Assembly (NCBI GenBank): GCA_027886175.1
Contig: JAJNNQ010000008.1
Location: forward strand, 2,042,501 to 2,106,500
Length of the DNA stretch: 64,000 nucleotides
Direction: 5' to 3'
Source of the DNA: Phylloscopus collybita
Taxonomy: Eukaryota; Chordata; Aves; Passeriformes; Phylloscopidae
Positions 22,509 through 34,315 of this stretch are shown here, piece by piece. Under the pieces are notes generated by a model. That model was not told the DNA's origin. It did no database searches and saw nothing but the letters and a program-made list of their open reading frames with translations. A program made the translations under genes and the position numbers. Numbering within the stretch: the first letter of the stretch is position 1; every line of letters starts with the position of its first letter.

Positions 22509-25500
22509 ATAAGCATGGTGAAGGTGCAAACCTAACCACAATTTAGTCATTTTTATTCTAGGTTAAATAGCCTTGTACAGATGTATGGCGACACGACAGC
22601 ACAGAACGCTCAATAGGAAACCTCCTGAGTGATGGACTCTATGAGATCCCTCTGTAGTTTCAGATATGTGCTCTTGAGTAGGAAAATGTAAGGCACAGGA
22701 TAGGCTGAGAGAGTGCCTTTCTCCTTGGATCAGCAGAGAATTATCATTTCTCTCACTATGGTGCACTTAGCTCTTTAGTTTATTATGTTGAATCAGAAGA
22801 TAACTATGTGTTTTATTTAGTGACAAAAGTCATGTAATAGTTTCTTAAATGTACATGGCATTGGGGTGGCAGAGGTGAAACCTAGGTGGTTTATTTCCCC
22901 CCATTACATGATCTGAAAAGTCTCTTGGCCATGGTTAAAATGTCAGAGCTGGTTTAGGGGAGCTTGGCACACATTTGAAAGAGAAGTGGGGGTGGCACTG
23001 ATCCTGCTGTTTCCCATCAAAGGCCAAGAAAGATGGAGAAGGGTACAGGGGGTGCAGTTCCACCCTGTGCATTCAGAGGCAGCACCGTTCACACCTCCTG
23101 GGCTCTGCCCAAGCCCTGGGGGAAGAACCAACCTGGGAAAGCTGGGTTTGGCCATTGCAAACCAAACTACAACATGACTTTCCATTCCCAGGGCTGGAAG
23201 TAAAGCTGGTGTGGGGTAGTACCTCCTGTTATCCTCACCGTGGGGAATAGTTATGGATATTTCTGGCCCTACCAGCCTGCTGGGGGGTGTTTTCTGGCTG
23301 CTGAAGTGCTGTGAGTTATCAGTTTTACTTGCCAAATAAAATAAACCAAGATTTTGTGAAGACAGTGGGCCATAAAGCTTCTGAGGTACTTTAAAGATTG
23401 CAAAGCACTTGCTACCACTGACAATAAGCTGGATAGTTATCCCCAGCTTTCATGGAGGTTTTTTTCCTGTTTTAAGCTACGATTTTCAGCTGAATTTTTG
23501 CTTCCCATAGTGCTTAATGGTAATCTATTCACGTGATGCTGGCTCAAGACACTCTAGAAATAGTTTATTCCCAGACATATTAATTTAAATCTGTCTCTGC
23601 ATTTACCTCACTAAAGCACAATCTAGGCATGTTCTCTGTGAGGTTCTGGAGAAAGAAATAGATTTTCTGGCAGAGAGATTTGGACCCTTTCAGTAGAATT
23701 GCACTTAAACACATAATATGGATTTCAGAGTTGCAGACTTTGAAGGGTGGAAATAATCAATTTGCATGACAAGATGAAGCCCTGGAACTGGGAGCTGGTA
23801 CATGGCTCCAACATAGCAGAGGTTCTGTCTCCTGTAACCTAGCAGGCATCCCTGGATAGAAATGGAGAGGAAAATTTTTGGCTAGAAAATGCAGAAGTCA
23901 ATGGAATTGCAGCCGTTTGTTCCAACAGAGAATTTGTGCTATAGCAGTTTTCCAGGAGCCTAAAGTGAAATAAATGTATTGCACAGCAATACTAAATAAA
24001 TACCCTAAGGGTAAAGGTGGACAGAAGAAAAGTGACAATCTTGTCATCCCACTTTAACTGAAAATGACAACGTTGTCATTTCATTTCATCTGTTTACTAA
24101 TTCCTTCCTTGAATGTGGCTTTGTTCTCCAGAGATTTCTCCAAAGAAAGCAATATCCCCAGAAAAAATTATCTTCTGTTTACTTCCTTTTTCTTGTCTTG
24201 GTAACAGAAATTTTAACTCTCAAAAATTTTTGGATGGCATTGAGCTTGTCAGTGTGGTACGTGAAGATATAACAAGAGCAATGGGACTGAGCCAAAGCAA
24301 ATGTTGGCTGAAGAGCAGGAGATGGTCTGTGACTGAGGGCTCTCACAGGATGGTGCAGCCTCCCAAGGGAAATCATGGAAAAATGTCACTTGTGAGAGCT
24401 TTCAGCCAAACTGGGCAAAACCTCCAAAAAGATATTTAGAGGGAGTGAAAGTTTTCTTCAAGGATGCGGGGGCCCAATGATCTAACAGGTCCTCAGAGTG
24501 ACCTGGCCAGGCTCTCAGAGCCAGCCTTGTACCTCCACACCCTGGGGCAGCACAGGTTGTGCTCAGAGCCTCTCACCCTCTCTGCCACACCAGGTTTTTC
24601 CTACAATTGTCTGGGTTTTGCTTGTGAATGTTGTGGAAGCAGAAGTTCAACGTGTAAGCCCTGGATTTCCACAACTGCCCCCACTTTCTGTGGGAATGGG
24701 GAGACAGAGAAGCTCCATGGGATTGGTGCTCTGGGGTGGGAAAGGTGGATACCCCCATGCCATGCTGGAGATCTGGGATCTTCCTGAGCTGAGATGGATT
24801 TCAAAGTCTAAGACAGGAACCTAACAAGCTTCTGCTCTTGCTGCTCTTCCTCCTCCCCCTGTCCCTTCTCACACTGTGGCTGGACAGACAGAGTTTGTTT
24901 ATCCTTAGCTGTGAACCTTTTTTCTGAAGCAGCACAAGCGAATCACTGCCAGATTCTTGCATTTTAAACAACTTCCCAACTGAAATTACATCAGAGACAA
25001 AACATTGAGCATATATAGGTAGAGTGGGTCCTGAATAATGAAAAATGCATAAGCCCAAGTATTTTTTTCCTGCCTTTTAATACAGATCAGGTAAATTCCT
25101 AAATTCCATTTTCTTCCCTGGAGATTTACATACTGAATTTCATTTTTTTTTTCAAGGCAGAAGAGAGGGCTGTTCTGGAGTGTGTGGGTTTTGCGCTGAA
25201 TGCAGTAACACAACGCTTCCCTCCCATCCAGCCCCCCAAAACCCCTCCATAGCTCCAGTGGGACAGCAGATAAGCAACCAGGCTCTGAGAGGTGAAAGCA
25301 AAGCCCTCCAGGGCCCCCTGGGAAAAATAACCCCTTTGGAGGGCATTTTGCTGAGCTCCCTGGTTAAAATCCCTGGCAGCAGCCAGCCATGCTGCTGACA
25401 CAGAGAGCTGGAGCAGTAACAGCTCATCTACTCAGCACCTGCCAGTGAACACTTGTTTCTGCCAAGAGTAACTTGGTACCAACTTCAATAATATCACAAT

Positions 25501-27172
25501 GCGGTATTTAAATAATTTGACAAGGCTATTTGGATAACTACCAGGAATTGCTCAAGTCAGTAATTTTCCTTTTGGGAGACTAAGTTAGGATCTGCGTTTT
25601 CTCAAAGATAATATTGCCTCGTCCCATCTCTGAAAGAATTTTAAGGCATGAGTACATGTATAGAGAGATAGATATTTAGTGTTGGATTTTTACCGTGTGG
25701 GGAATGAAAGGCTGATAGTGCAGCTCAGGGCAAGTGGGTCTGCTGATAACCCCCTCACCTGCCTGGCCTTGGAGCTGTTCTCTCCCCCTGTCCTCCTCCA
25801 AGGACAGCAGGAAAGAAGCTGTTACTGTGGAGGCTGAGGGTTTTTGTCTTCAGAGCCAAGCCAATGCCTGTCTTGCTTTAATTCCTCATTAACACGTTCC
25901 AACATCACCTTGGGAAGAAGATCCCAGGATGGACATTGCTCTGTGTCTCGTGATGGTCACAACACCTCCAGGTGACTTGCATCTTACAGGCTGAAAAAGG
26001 AAATTCCAGGCCAGAAACCAGAGAAAAGCATTCAATTCTAACACCAGGTCTTGACGTTCTCCAAAGGTTACTTTGCTCGGAGTTTTCACTGTTTATGGAC
26101 GTATTTACAGAGGGCAATATTGAAATTTCCCTTTGTATTGAAATGGAGGTGATCAGTTACCTGAATCTTGGAGAAAATCTCTCTCCAAACATGAGAGTTG
26201 GACTTTGTGCCAAGGCTGCAGGGGCCTGATCCACTTCCCAGCCAGCTGAACCCTAACTGTCCAAGCTGTGAGATGCACCTTGGCACTGCAGAGTGTTGCC
26301 TGACCTGTTAACAAAAGGATTGGTCTCATCAGCCAGGCAAAAAGCCACTATGAGGTGATGATTTTGATTGTTTAGGAACTCATTTCCCTGATTGGAGTGT
26401 GTGAGAGTGATGGCATTGGGAGCATCCCAGCCCATATCCCCACATCCCCAGGGTCCGGATGCAGGCGTGATGGATCTCCTGGAAGCTGGGTGTGCTTTCC
26501 AGCTGTGGCACCAGCCTATTGACCTCGGCCTATTTGCATTATTAGTCAGTTTTCTAAATCCTTGGAGCTGAGTAGGGAGACAAGAAAAGATTTTCCATTT
26601 TGCTGGAGCTTCAACTTGTCTGTTATGGATTTTCCAAAGCACTCAAAAGGCTTCGCTTTCAGCCAATTTGCTACTCTGGCTATATTCTGTCTTATTTCTT
26701 CACAGAAAATTATTTGCTGCCAGCTAAATACAGTATGTTGATGACCTATTAATTTATGACATGCATTTGGAGCTGGGAACGAATTTATAAACAAACTTTA
26801 AGTTCTTTTTCCCCTGTGAATTGTACCAGCATTTGTTTTAATTTCCCAGTAGTCATGCTTAATGTGTCAGAAGCTATGTTCGACTGCTTGTTTTCCTCCA
26901 AAAAGAAGGGAAAAAAAAGGAGAAATAACTAACTAAAGTTCAGCTCCTGTCAGGTATTATAAGCAACACTTTGAAATGAGGTATGAATCCAAATAAAATA
27001 TTTTAACTCCCCAGTATTTTACCAAAATCTGGAAGAGAAAAGGTTTACTTACTAAACAATCATTTGAGCTGCAAACCTTAAAGTATTCACCAAGGTCCCT
27101 TAAAGTTAAACAGAAAAGAAATATCTATCAGCACATTTTAATAGAAAGCAGAAGTCCTTACTAGATAGTATA

Positions 27173-27173
<1 letters not shown>
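22509..27173. other. Long gene-less stretch
   Basis: No convincing exon. At 23383-23460 there is a weak resemblance to an old SINE or LINE 3' part (ACTTTAAAGATTGCAAAGCAC, then TTATCCCC), too degraded to name. The rest is ordinary single-copy DNA. Confidence 0.45.

Positions 27174-27203
<30 letters not shown>
27174..27203. repeat. A30 homopolymer
   Basis: A run of 30 A preceded by ATAGTATAC. Three A tracts in the window follow a TAC triplet (this one, 14431 and 28905). Confidence 0.9.
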
Positions 27204-27204
<1 letters not shown>

Positions 27205-27323
27205 CACAGCTTTTAAAGGTTCTTTTCTCCAGTGATGCAGGAAAAATTCCTCGAGCCAGTATGGAAATTAATATAGCTGCAGGTAATCTAAATTTTTGGC
27301 ATTCATTTGATGCTACAGCAACC

Positions 27324-27405
27324 CTGGGACCAATCCTGGGAACCCTACTTCAATTAATATTACTAAAGTCAACAGAATCCAACACAAGAGCAGCAGCAGG
27401 ATGGC
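27324..27405. repeat. Ancient amniote hairpin repeat relic
   Basis: GGGACCAATCCTGGGAACCC starts the segment, ACTAAAGTCAACAGAATCC lies near its centre, and GCAGCAGGATGGC ends it. This resembles an old amniote repeat of the form CCAATCCTGCAAACCC...AAGTCAATGG...GCAGGATTGG with inverted ends. It is diverged and of uncertain family. Confidence 0.4.
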
Positions 27406-28816
27406 ACAGTGTGGCAGCTGGGGGCTGCTGCCTCCACCACGGGCCAGGTCCTGCCCTGGCTCCTCTGCTCCTCCTGCTTCCAGATGTGTTAAAAGTGTTT
27501 TACTCCTCCTGCAAAACTCTAATCATTTGCTCACGTGCCGTGTCCTCCAGCAGCTTTCCAGGAGGCAGGATTCTCACACGAGGAAAAACGTCTGGACAGA
27601 AGGGTTTTTCCAGGCAGTTCCAGGGTTGTTCCCTTGCTATACCCACCAGGAAGTGGGGGCAGATGTTTCACAGCTGGGGATGAAACGGTATTTAGATGAA
27701 AACTGGTGTCTGGGCCACATGGGACATGAGTAGGTGTGTGGGAGTACATTCTTTAAGTGGATTTTGTAGCTGGGGTTTATGTAGTGCAAGAAGTGCTTGT
27801 GGTCAGCCCTAACAGGGACTTAAGCACCAAAGTGGGCTTTAAGCTGCTCAGACCCAGCATTTAACAGTCCTTGAGGGAGTTCAGGTCTTTTGTCTGATCC
27901 CTGCTTCTACCAGAGGAGCACCATTAGCAACCCATCATAGGTATGGTGTAAAACAATGAAAGTCTCTCTTCTGTTCTGGTTTAATGAAAAAAAAAAAAAA
28001 ACTTTCTTCATCCACTGAAGGGATTCATGACTCTTAATTCTTTGGGGGAAATACTCCCTTTTCTCTTGCTTTGTCACAGGCTTTGAGGTCTCTGTGGGGA
28101 CTGAGCTAAGTCCTGCCTGTCTCCAAGGCATTTCACACCCATCAGCCCACACCATGTCCTGGCCTCTTCCATGGGACTTCTCTGTAGCTCCAACCCTCTG
28201 AGCAGGACACGCTAAAGCTTGAAAGGAAGGGTAGGGACAAGTACCCAAAGCTGGCCACAGTGATGCCTACATTGCTATCTCAGACCTTTAAGGACCATCA
28301 CTGCCCTGCTGATTGTTTTGTGTCTGTTTGCAGCTCTATTGACCAACAGAGACCAAGCCCTGCTGTTTCTGGACCAGCTTTTCTCACCAGACTATTTTTC
28401 AGAGTTGAGGACAGGCTCCCTGGCAGCAGACCTGTCAGTATGTCCACACTGCTACACAGAGAACTCTATGAGGGTCAAAGATTTAGCCAGCAGAGTTGAT
28501 TTTTTGAGTCCATCAAAATATTTTCTGTGAACTGTACCCATCAGGCAATTAGTTTTGGTTGCAGCCCATGCCAGGCTTCTCAGTACTGCCCAGTTGGTTG
28601 TAGAAAAAATTTCCAGCCTATGAATTTTTTTGGGAGGGAATCACGTTGAATACCATGTCTTGTCTGAATGCTTGTTTAGAAAGCCAAATAGTATCACTGA
28701 AAAATTACCTGCATTTCAAAGTGAGATTTTAGCTCATTTGAGGGGATGAAATTAATTCATCCAGCAGTTTGTTAAAAGCACCAAGTCTTGGAAGTATTGT
28801 CAGAAACTGTTTTTAC
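27406..28816. other. Gene-less single-copy stretch
   Basis: No exon or named repeat recognised. A 14-bp A run occurs near 27987. Confidence 0.45.
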
Positions 28817-28903
28817 AACAAACAAACAAACAAACAAACACCCAACAAAACAGAAACCCAAAACAAACAAACAAAAAATCAGAACACCTTCCTACTTATG
28901 GTA

Positions 28904-28948
<45 letters not shown>
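28817..28948. repeat. (CAAA)n followed by A44 homopolymer
   Basis: Two CAAA/CAAAC tracts (28817-28842 and 28859-28877) are followed by unique-looking sequence and then a pure run of 44 A (28905-28948) after GGTAC. The layout is like an A-rich retrotransposon tail, but no element body is recognised upstream. Confidence 0.85.
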
Positions 28949-28949
<1 letters not shown>

Positions 28950-30450
28950 CAGAAATTTTCTTTATTTCCTCACATGACCATGTTCTCCATCCTCTCTTAG
29001 GAATTAATAAGGCTCATCTGCACAAAGTAGAAAGCTCTCCAGGCAGCTCATTCTGCTCTGCTGCTGCTCAGTCAGCTGGTTTTCACACCACAGGTGCCCA
29101 CTGCCATCCTGCTTCCATCCATCAACTTTTTCCTCTGTTGCAACTTGTTGAGGGTCCACCCTCACTTATTAAATCACTGAATCATTCCCTCTATTTGAAA
29201 AGCTGGTGGGGGGGGGTGGAAAAAAAATAAATAATTCCAGTAGCTCATGGTCTGTCCTTCAAGCCTTTGTTAGTTATGAGTAAAAACAAACCCCATCCCA
29301 AGCTAACCTCTGTGCTCTTGAAAAACCATTCCCGAATTCCCCGAGCTGCCTGGGCAGCCGCTGCCGCCGTCCTCCGGGAGCTGTCAGCTGCCTTATTCAT
29401 CCTGGAGCCCAACTAATAGGAGCCATCCACCTGCTCCAGGGTGACTCCATCTCTCCCCACTGCGATGCTTGCTGGGATGTGATCCTTGCCTGTTGTCATG
29501 ACCTTGTTTTATTGGATGTTCTAATAGAAGCTGAAATGGATATTAGCTGTAATTACTCATTCCACAAGATTCTGTAGGTCACTCTTTGTACCAGAGTTGA
29601 GAACCTTCATTGTCTACATTGCTTAAATTACTGAACATTGTGCCATCAGTTCTGAATTAGTGCTCATTAATGAGCCTGTGGTTCGAGAAATTCCCTATTT
29701 ATTATTCAGAGGCCAAGTATAATTCAGGCAGCTGCAATGCAACACTACTTGCCTGACTTTTGATCTGTGATGGAAAGGCCTGGGTTTGGTTTTATGTTAG
29801 GTTTGGGGGAGTTATTTATGCAGAGGGGAGGCATACAGCAAGCAAAGAGGAATAGATTTTTTTCCCCTCCTAGCCTGAATGTCTCTCTTAGGTACCAGGC
29901 TTTTTACAATAAAGCAAACCTGGTTCTTTGGATGTACTAATATCTACTTGGTTACTGAGTGGATAATTCCAAGATCATATTAAATTTCTCTATAATCCTG
30001 GAGATGACTGGCCACTGCATTAACCCCCTTGCATTAAATATTCTTTTCCTCTGTCTTTCACTTTTTCACCTGCTTCTTCTCTGCTCTTTCTCTCTGACTC
30101 TCCTGAGCACACAAATCCCAAGCATTGACACGTCAGTGCAGATTGCTGCTCCCCACTATTTTAAGCCGAAATGATCTTTTTGTATGTTTTCTAACACATG
30201 CCCAAAAGGTGAAGCAGTGCTGAATTTGTCGTGCAGCCCAGTCAGGTGCCACCCCACGAAGCCAGTGCTGACCAGGCAGTGGCCCATCCCAGGTGGTCAG
30301 AGCACAGCTGCAGTGTCATCCCTGGCCAGACCTCCCCAGGGACACTCTGGTCCCTTTGCTTTGCCCCAGCTGCAAACAGGCTGTGAACAACACGATGGGG
30401 ACAAGATAATGTTTATTTTGGGGCTTGGAGAGGAATCTGGATGAGTAGGA
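28949..30450. other. Gene-less stretch with an AT-rich, motif-dense block
   Basis: At 29480-29770 there is an AT-rich, simple-repeat-free block with several TAAT and ATTA motifs and a perfect 14-bp palindrome (29662-29675). This is the look of a conserved non-coding element, but conservation cannot be shown from one sequence. No exon recognised. Confidence 0.35.
29662..29675. other. 14-bp perfect palindrome with TAAT core
   Basis: GCTCATTAATGAGC is exactly self-complementary and contains an ATTAAT core, as expected for two overlapping inverted homeodomain half-sites. It may bind a homeodomain dimer or be chance. Confidence 0.5.
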
Positions 30451-30451
30451 T

Positions 30452-30479
30452 CTTTTTTTTTTTTTTCTTTTTTTTTTTT
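30452..30479. repeat. T-rich tract, interrupted
   Basis: T14-C-T13 within GGATC and CCTGTGG flanks. Confidence 0.85.
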
Positions 30480-33400
30480 CCTGTGGGGAAAAAGGGAGTG
30501 CCTGAAGATATTCCGTGCTTTTGGGGGGTTTGCTAATCAGTGATGGCAGCACCCTGAGGGCAAGGGAGCCAGGAAGGAGCAGGCACCCCCATGGCACTGC
30601 CCCTCAGCTCAGCACAGCAGGGCTTTTCCAGGGATCTGCAGGCTATGACTGAGCATTTCTTGTGTCAATAATTAACAAACATATCAATGTGATAACAGCA
30701 GGGGTGGAGATAAAGCTGGGTCTAAGACTATAATGGCTTAAAGGAGCACACCCTGCAAGAATGCCAACAGACTGTGGTGCTTTGTCAGGAGAAAGCAAAT
30801 CAAGCACTGACTGCCTGGTATTAGCCTGCCTCAGAAGAGAGGCTAAATGCTACAGCTTTTTGCCAAAAAAACCCTAGTTCTGTGAGATTTGAAATCAGAG
30901 CCATGAAATTCCTACTATACAAACCTCAAAAATATTTAACAAAATAACCACGATCTCCAGAGTTTCTTCCTGCCCTGCTCTGGCAATGGCAGCATTATTT
31001 TCATTGTTTTTTTGGGGTTTTTTCGACTTGAAAATGGACCACGATTGTTTCCTTGGCCAAATCACAGTTTTGTTTAGGCCACATTTCACACATAATTATC
31101 TGTGGGGAATAGGGAACTTTCCACGGAAAACTCAAATTAGCGATTTTAAAGCTAGAAAATCCTTGAAGGAATGCAGCTTGGGTAATTGATAGAGACCTAA
31201 TCTTTACAAGTTATAGCAGTCTTTGAAGAGTCCCCAGCATATTTAACTTTATTCTGTAATTGTATGCTTGGGCTCTGAAGATATCTTAAGACTTGCTATT
31301 TATCTGCCTGGTGAGGCGCAACACTTTCTTATTAAAAACATATCTATCATGGTTAATGACTTGATTTTTTTCCTTTAATACAGTACAATGACAGGTGTAA
31401 AGAGAAGATGAGCATCAGATGCTTGAGCAATATGCTCACTGTTTCAAGACGCCTTGAACATCAGCATTCCTTCATGGTGCCAGAGGAGAAAAAAAAAAAA
31501 AAATAAAAAATATGCTACACAGATTACACGCTTGTGTTAGATAGAAAATAGTACCATTTGCAGTTTCAGTTAAAAGCATGTTGAAGTGCATATGGAAAAT
31601 ACCATTAGGAGGAACTCCAGAGCGCCTGAGTAAAATGGGTCATTAGGCTTTCGTTTGTTGGAGAGTGTCTCCCATCTGACAGTGCAGAATGGTAGCATTT
31701 TTAGCAGCTTATGTTCCCAGTTACATTAAACAGACAAACAGATTGACTATTTTGCATTTCTCATTTGACAACAGCTTGTCTTCATTTGCAGCACACTGGT
31801 GGCTGAGCTGAAAGCATGGCGGATGAGTGTATCCAAGGTCCTGGTTTTGAATAACAGCAGATGCCAACGTTTAACTTCAAAATCAATCAATTCTTTTTCC
31901 TGCGTGCGGATAAAAGGTCTAGTGAAGTGCCTGAAGGGGGTTTTCTGCTGTTTACAGCTGAAAAATATATTAAAAAAAAATTTTCATTACAAAACTTTCT
32001 GCAAGAGACGCGGCTGCTGGTGATTTTATGGAAGTAGGTATGTGAGGAAGTGTTTCTAATTGAGGGGTACCAAAGACATTGTGCAAGGCCTTGGGAAGTT
32101 CAATCTTTCAATCTCTTATCTGGAAAAGAGCTCAACTGCTGTCAGATCTTGGGCCACACGACCCTGAGTAGGTTCTGGGTGACCAAACCCTGTTCTGCCT
32201 ATGCTTCCCCACATCAACACCAGTGAGAGCTGGAGCTCGTGATCTGCAGCCACGGGAGTTCATAAATTAATTATTGTTCAGATCCCTGGAATATCTGGCC
32301 AGAAACCACTGTGGCACATAAATGCTTCTCCCCTTGGGGGTGGTTGCATGGGGAAGACAATGGTCAAATGCACAGGGGGTCAAATTTGTTGAAAGCCCCC
32401 CATCCTGAAAGAATTTGGAGCAGCTTTGGAGCCTCAGTTTCTCAGGAGAGTTGTGATTTGGCCCTGCAGATGAGCAAAATGCTGTGATCTTGGGAGCTGC
32501 CAAGTGTTTATCTTCCAGCAATGTAGAACCAAAATGTAGCAGTAGAGGCTGGCATTTACCAGCTATCCACAGCTGGGGTCCTGGTAGAAAAGCAATGGCA
32601 ATCTGCATTTTCTTTTGAAAAAGAGGGATGGGGCTATTGCCTCCCCTGGCATACACTACACCTGGTGATAGGACTCCCTGAGGAAACTGTAGGATCCTTT
32701 CAAGTGGGAGCAACATCCATCCCTTATCAGCAAGATTTAGCTCTGTCCAGATGTGTGAAAGATTCACGAGATAGTAAAATGTGAGCACTATAAAGCTAAT
32801 CCTGGTGCCTGGAGCATTTGGCAGGGAAGATGTAGGTCCAATTACAATGTGAATTTTAAGTCTTTTTTTTAAAGTCAAATTCTCCTTCGATCAGAGACAC
32901 ATTATTTTCTGCCCAGTAGCAGAAAGGACACCCAAACCCAGCAGAGGCTCCTCTCACCATCACATCAGAGAAAGGGAGCAGCTTCTCCTGCTGCTTTTCA
33001 ACACTGTTTGAAGACACCACTGTGGGTCCTCACCTCGCAGTGATGGTTGGGGGTATGAAGCCTGAACTGAAGAAGTCCAGCCCAGCCAACTGAAATCAAA
33101 ATGCACAAGGCAAAGCAGTCTCCAGCCACTCCTGAGAGGCTGCTGGCATAGGGCAGGTTTGGACCCCAGGTCTCCCAAGGCCCCACGTGTGAGCCCAGGG
33201 GCTTGACTCCAGCCTCTGGTTGCAGGGAGTAAAGGCTAGACATGACAATGTGAGCACTGAGCCTCTTCATCATTTTCTTCTTCCTTTTTATTTTTTTATT
33301 TAGCCCGAGGTCAATGATTTCCTGCAGCCTGAGGGTGACAAGGAGAGTCTCCAGGGACTTGATAGTACAGGGACAGGCAAAGCACACCCGTGACACCCCT

Positions 33401-34229
33401 CAGCACCCCTGCTGGAAAGGTCCCCTTCTCCCACAAGAAGTTCAAAGGTTTTGGTAACTGCAAACAGCCACCAGTTCAGAAGCAAGGCAAAATGTGTTGG
33501 GGGGAAACCTTTACTACTGAAATATTTATTTCCTTCTCTCACCCATCCTCCCTGAAGATTTCCTTCTTTAGCAGCTCTGATCACATACACAGAGCAAATA
33601 CTGTTCAGGACCCTGAAATAACACCTGCAGCCAGAAATCCCTTATTAAAATAAATGGTAGGTTTTCATCCTGGTTTTCCTAGCCATAGTGAAGAAACAAT
33701 TTCTTGATTTTTTTTTTTTTTTTTATCTAAAGATGCTGATGTAGAGCATTCTAAAATCCTTTGGATATGCTTATTTTGATGTCAGGTCAGTTGTGTTAGA
33801 TTCATATTTGAAGATCTGGCTTGGCACTGCAAGAAGTGCAACAAGAAAAACTAATTTTGAATCTGAAATAATTTTAGGAGAACACATCTGGGAAAAGATC
33901 TGTTGGTACCTAAAACATCCAGACGAGCCCTTCTGCAGAACAGCTTACATTTACCACACAGGCACATCTGGCACCTATAATGAGTCAAAAAATTTGTTTC
34001 TGCCTTATAATTTCCTAAAGTGATTTTCTTTCCTGCAGTTCAGTTCACCACATTTAAGCATGAACCAAGATTCATTGCACTGATCTTGGGATGCTGGCAT
34101 TCTGCACCCTCACAGGTTCTTCCACGCAATCTGGGATGATCCCACGACCTGCTGCCTGCATCCCAGACACCCTGGCTTAGGACAAGGCCTCCTTTGGATC
34201 TCCCACCCTCACACACTGAGCACTGATGC
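30480..34229. other. Long gene-less stretch
   Basis: No convincing exon. The minus-strand open frame 32267-32878 (203 codons) is the longest one not caused by a simple repeat. It has no recognisable domain, and I judge it near the length expected by chance. The 31.3-31.9 kb part is AT-rich with an A-rich run at 31491-31504. Confidence 0.4.
33708..33724. repeat. T17 homopolymer
   Basis: A run of 17 T after TTCTTGA. Confidence 0.9.
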
Positions 34230-34315
34230 CAAGGGATCTGCCAGCTCAGCTGGTCTCAATGCTCCTTCTGGGAACATATCCTTCCAACTCAGGATATTCT
34301 ATGATTCCATGATTG
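34230..34315 (+). mobile_element. CR1 LINE 3' fragment, plus orientation
   Basis: The end reads TATCCTTCCAACTCAGGATA and then TTCTATGATTCCATGATT. This is the 3' terminus of an avian CR1, with the short ATTCTATGATTC-type repeat that ends these elements. The reverse complement matches the familiar AGAATATCCTGAGTTGGAAGG form. Resemblance fades upstream of about 34255, so the left boundary is uncertain. It is 5'-truncated, non-coding and old. Confidence 0.75.

Noticed and set aside
23383..23460. Possible SINE or LINE relic (ACTTTAAAGATTGCAAAGCAC, then TTATCCCC)
   Set aside because: Too short and degraded to assign by eye; a sensitive repeat search would be needed.
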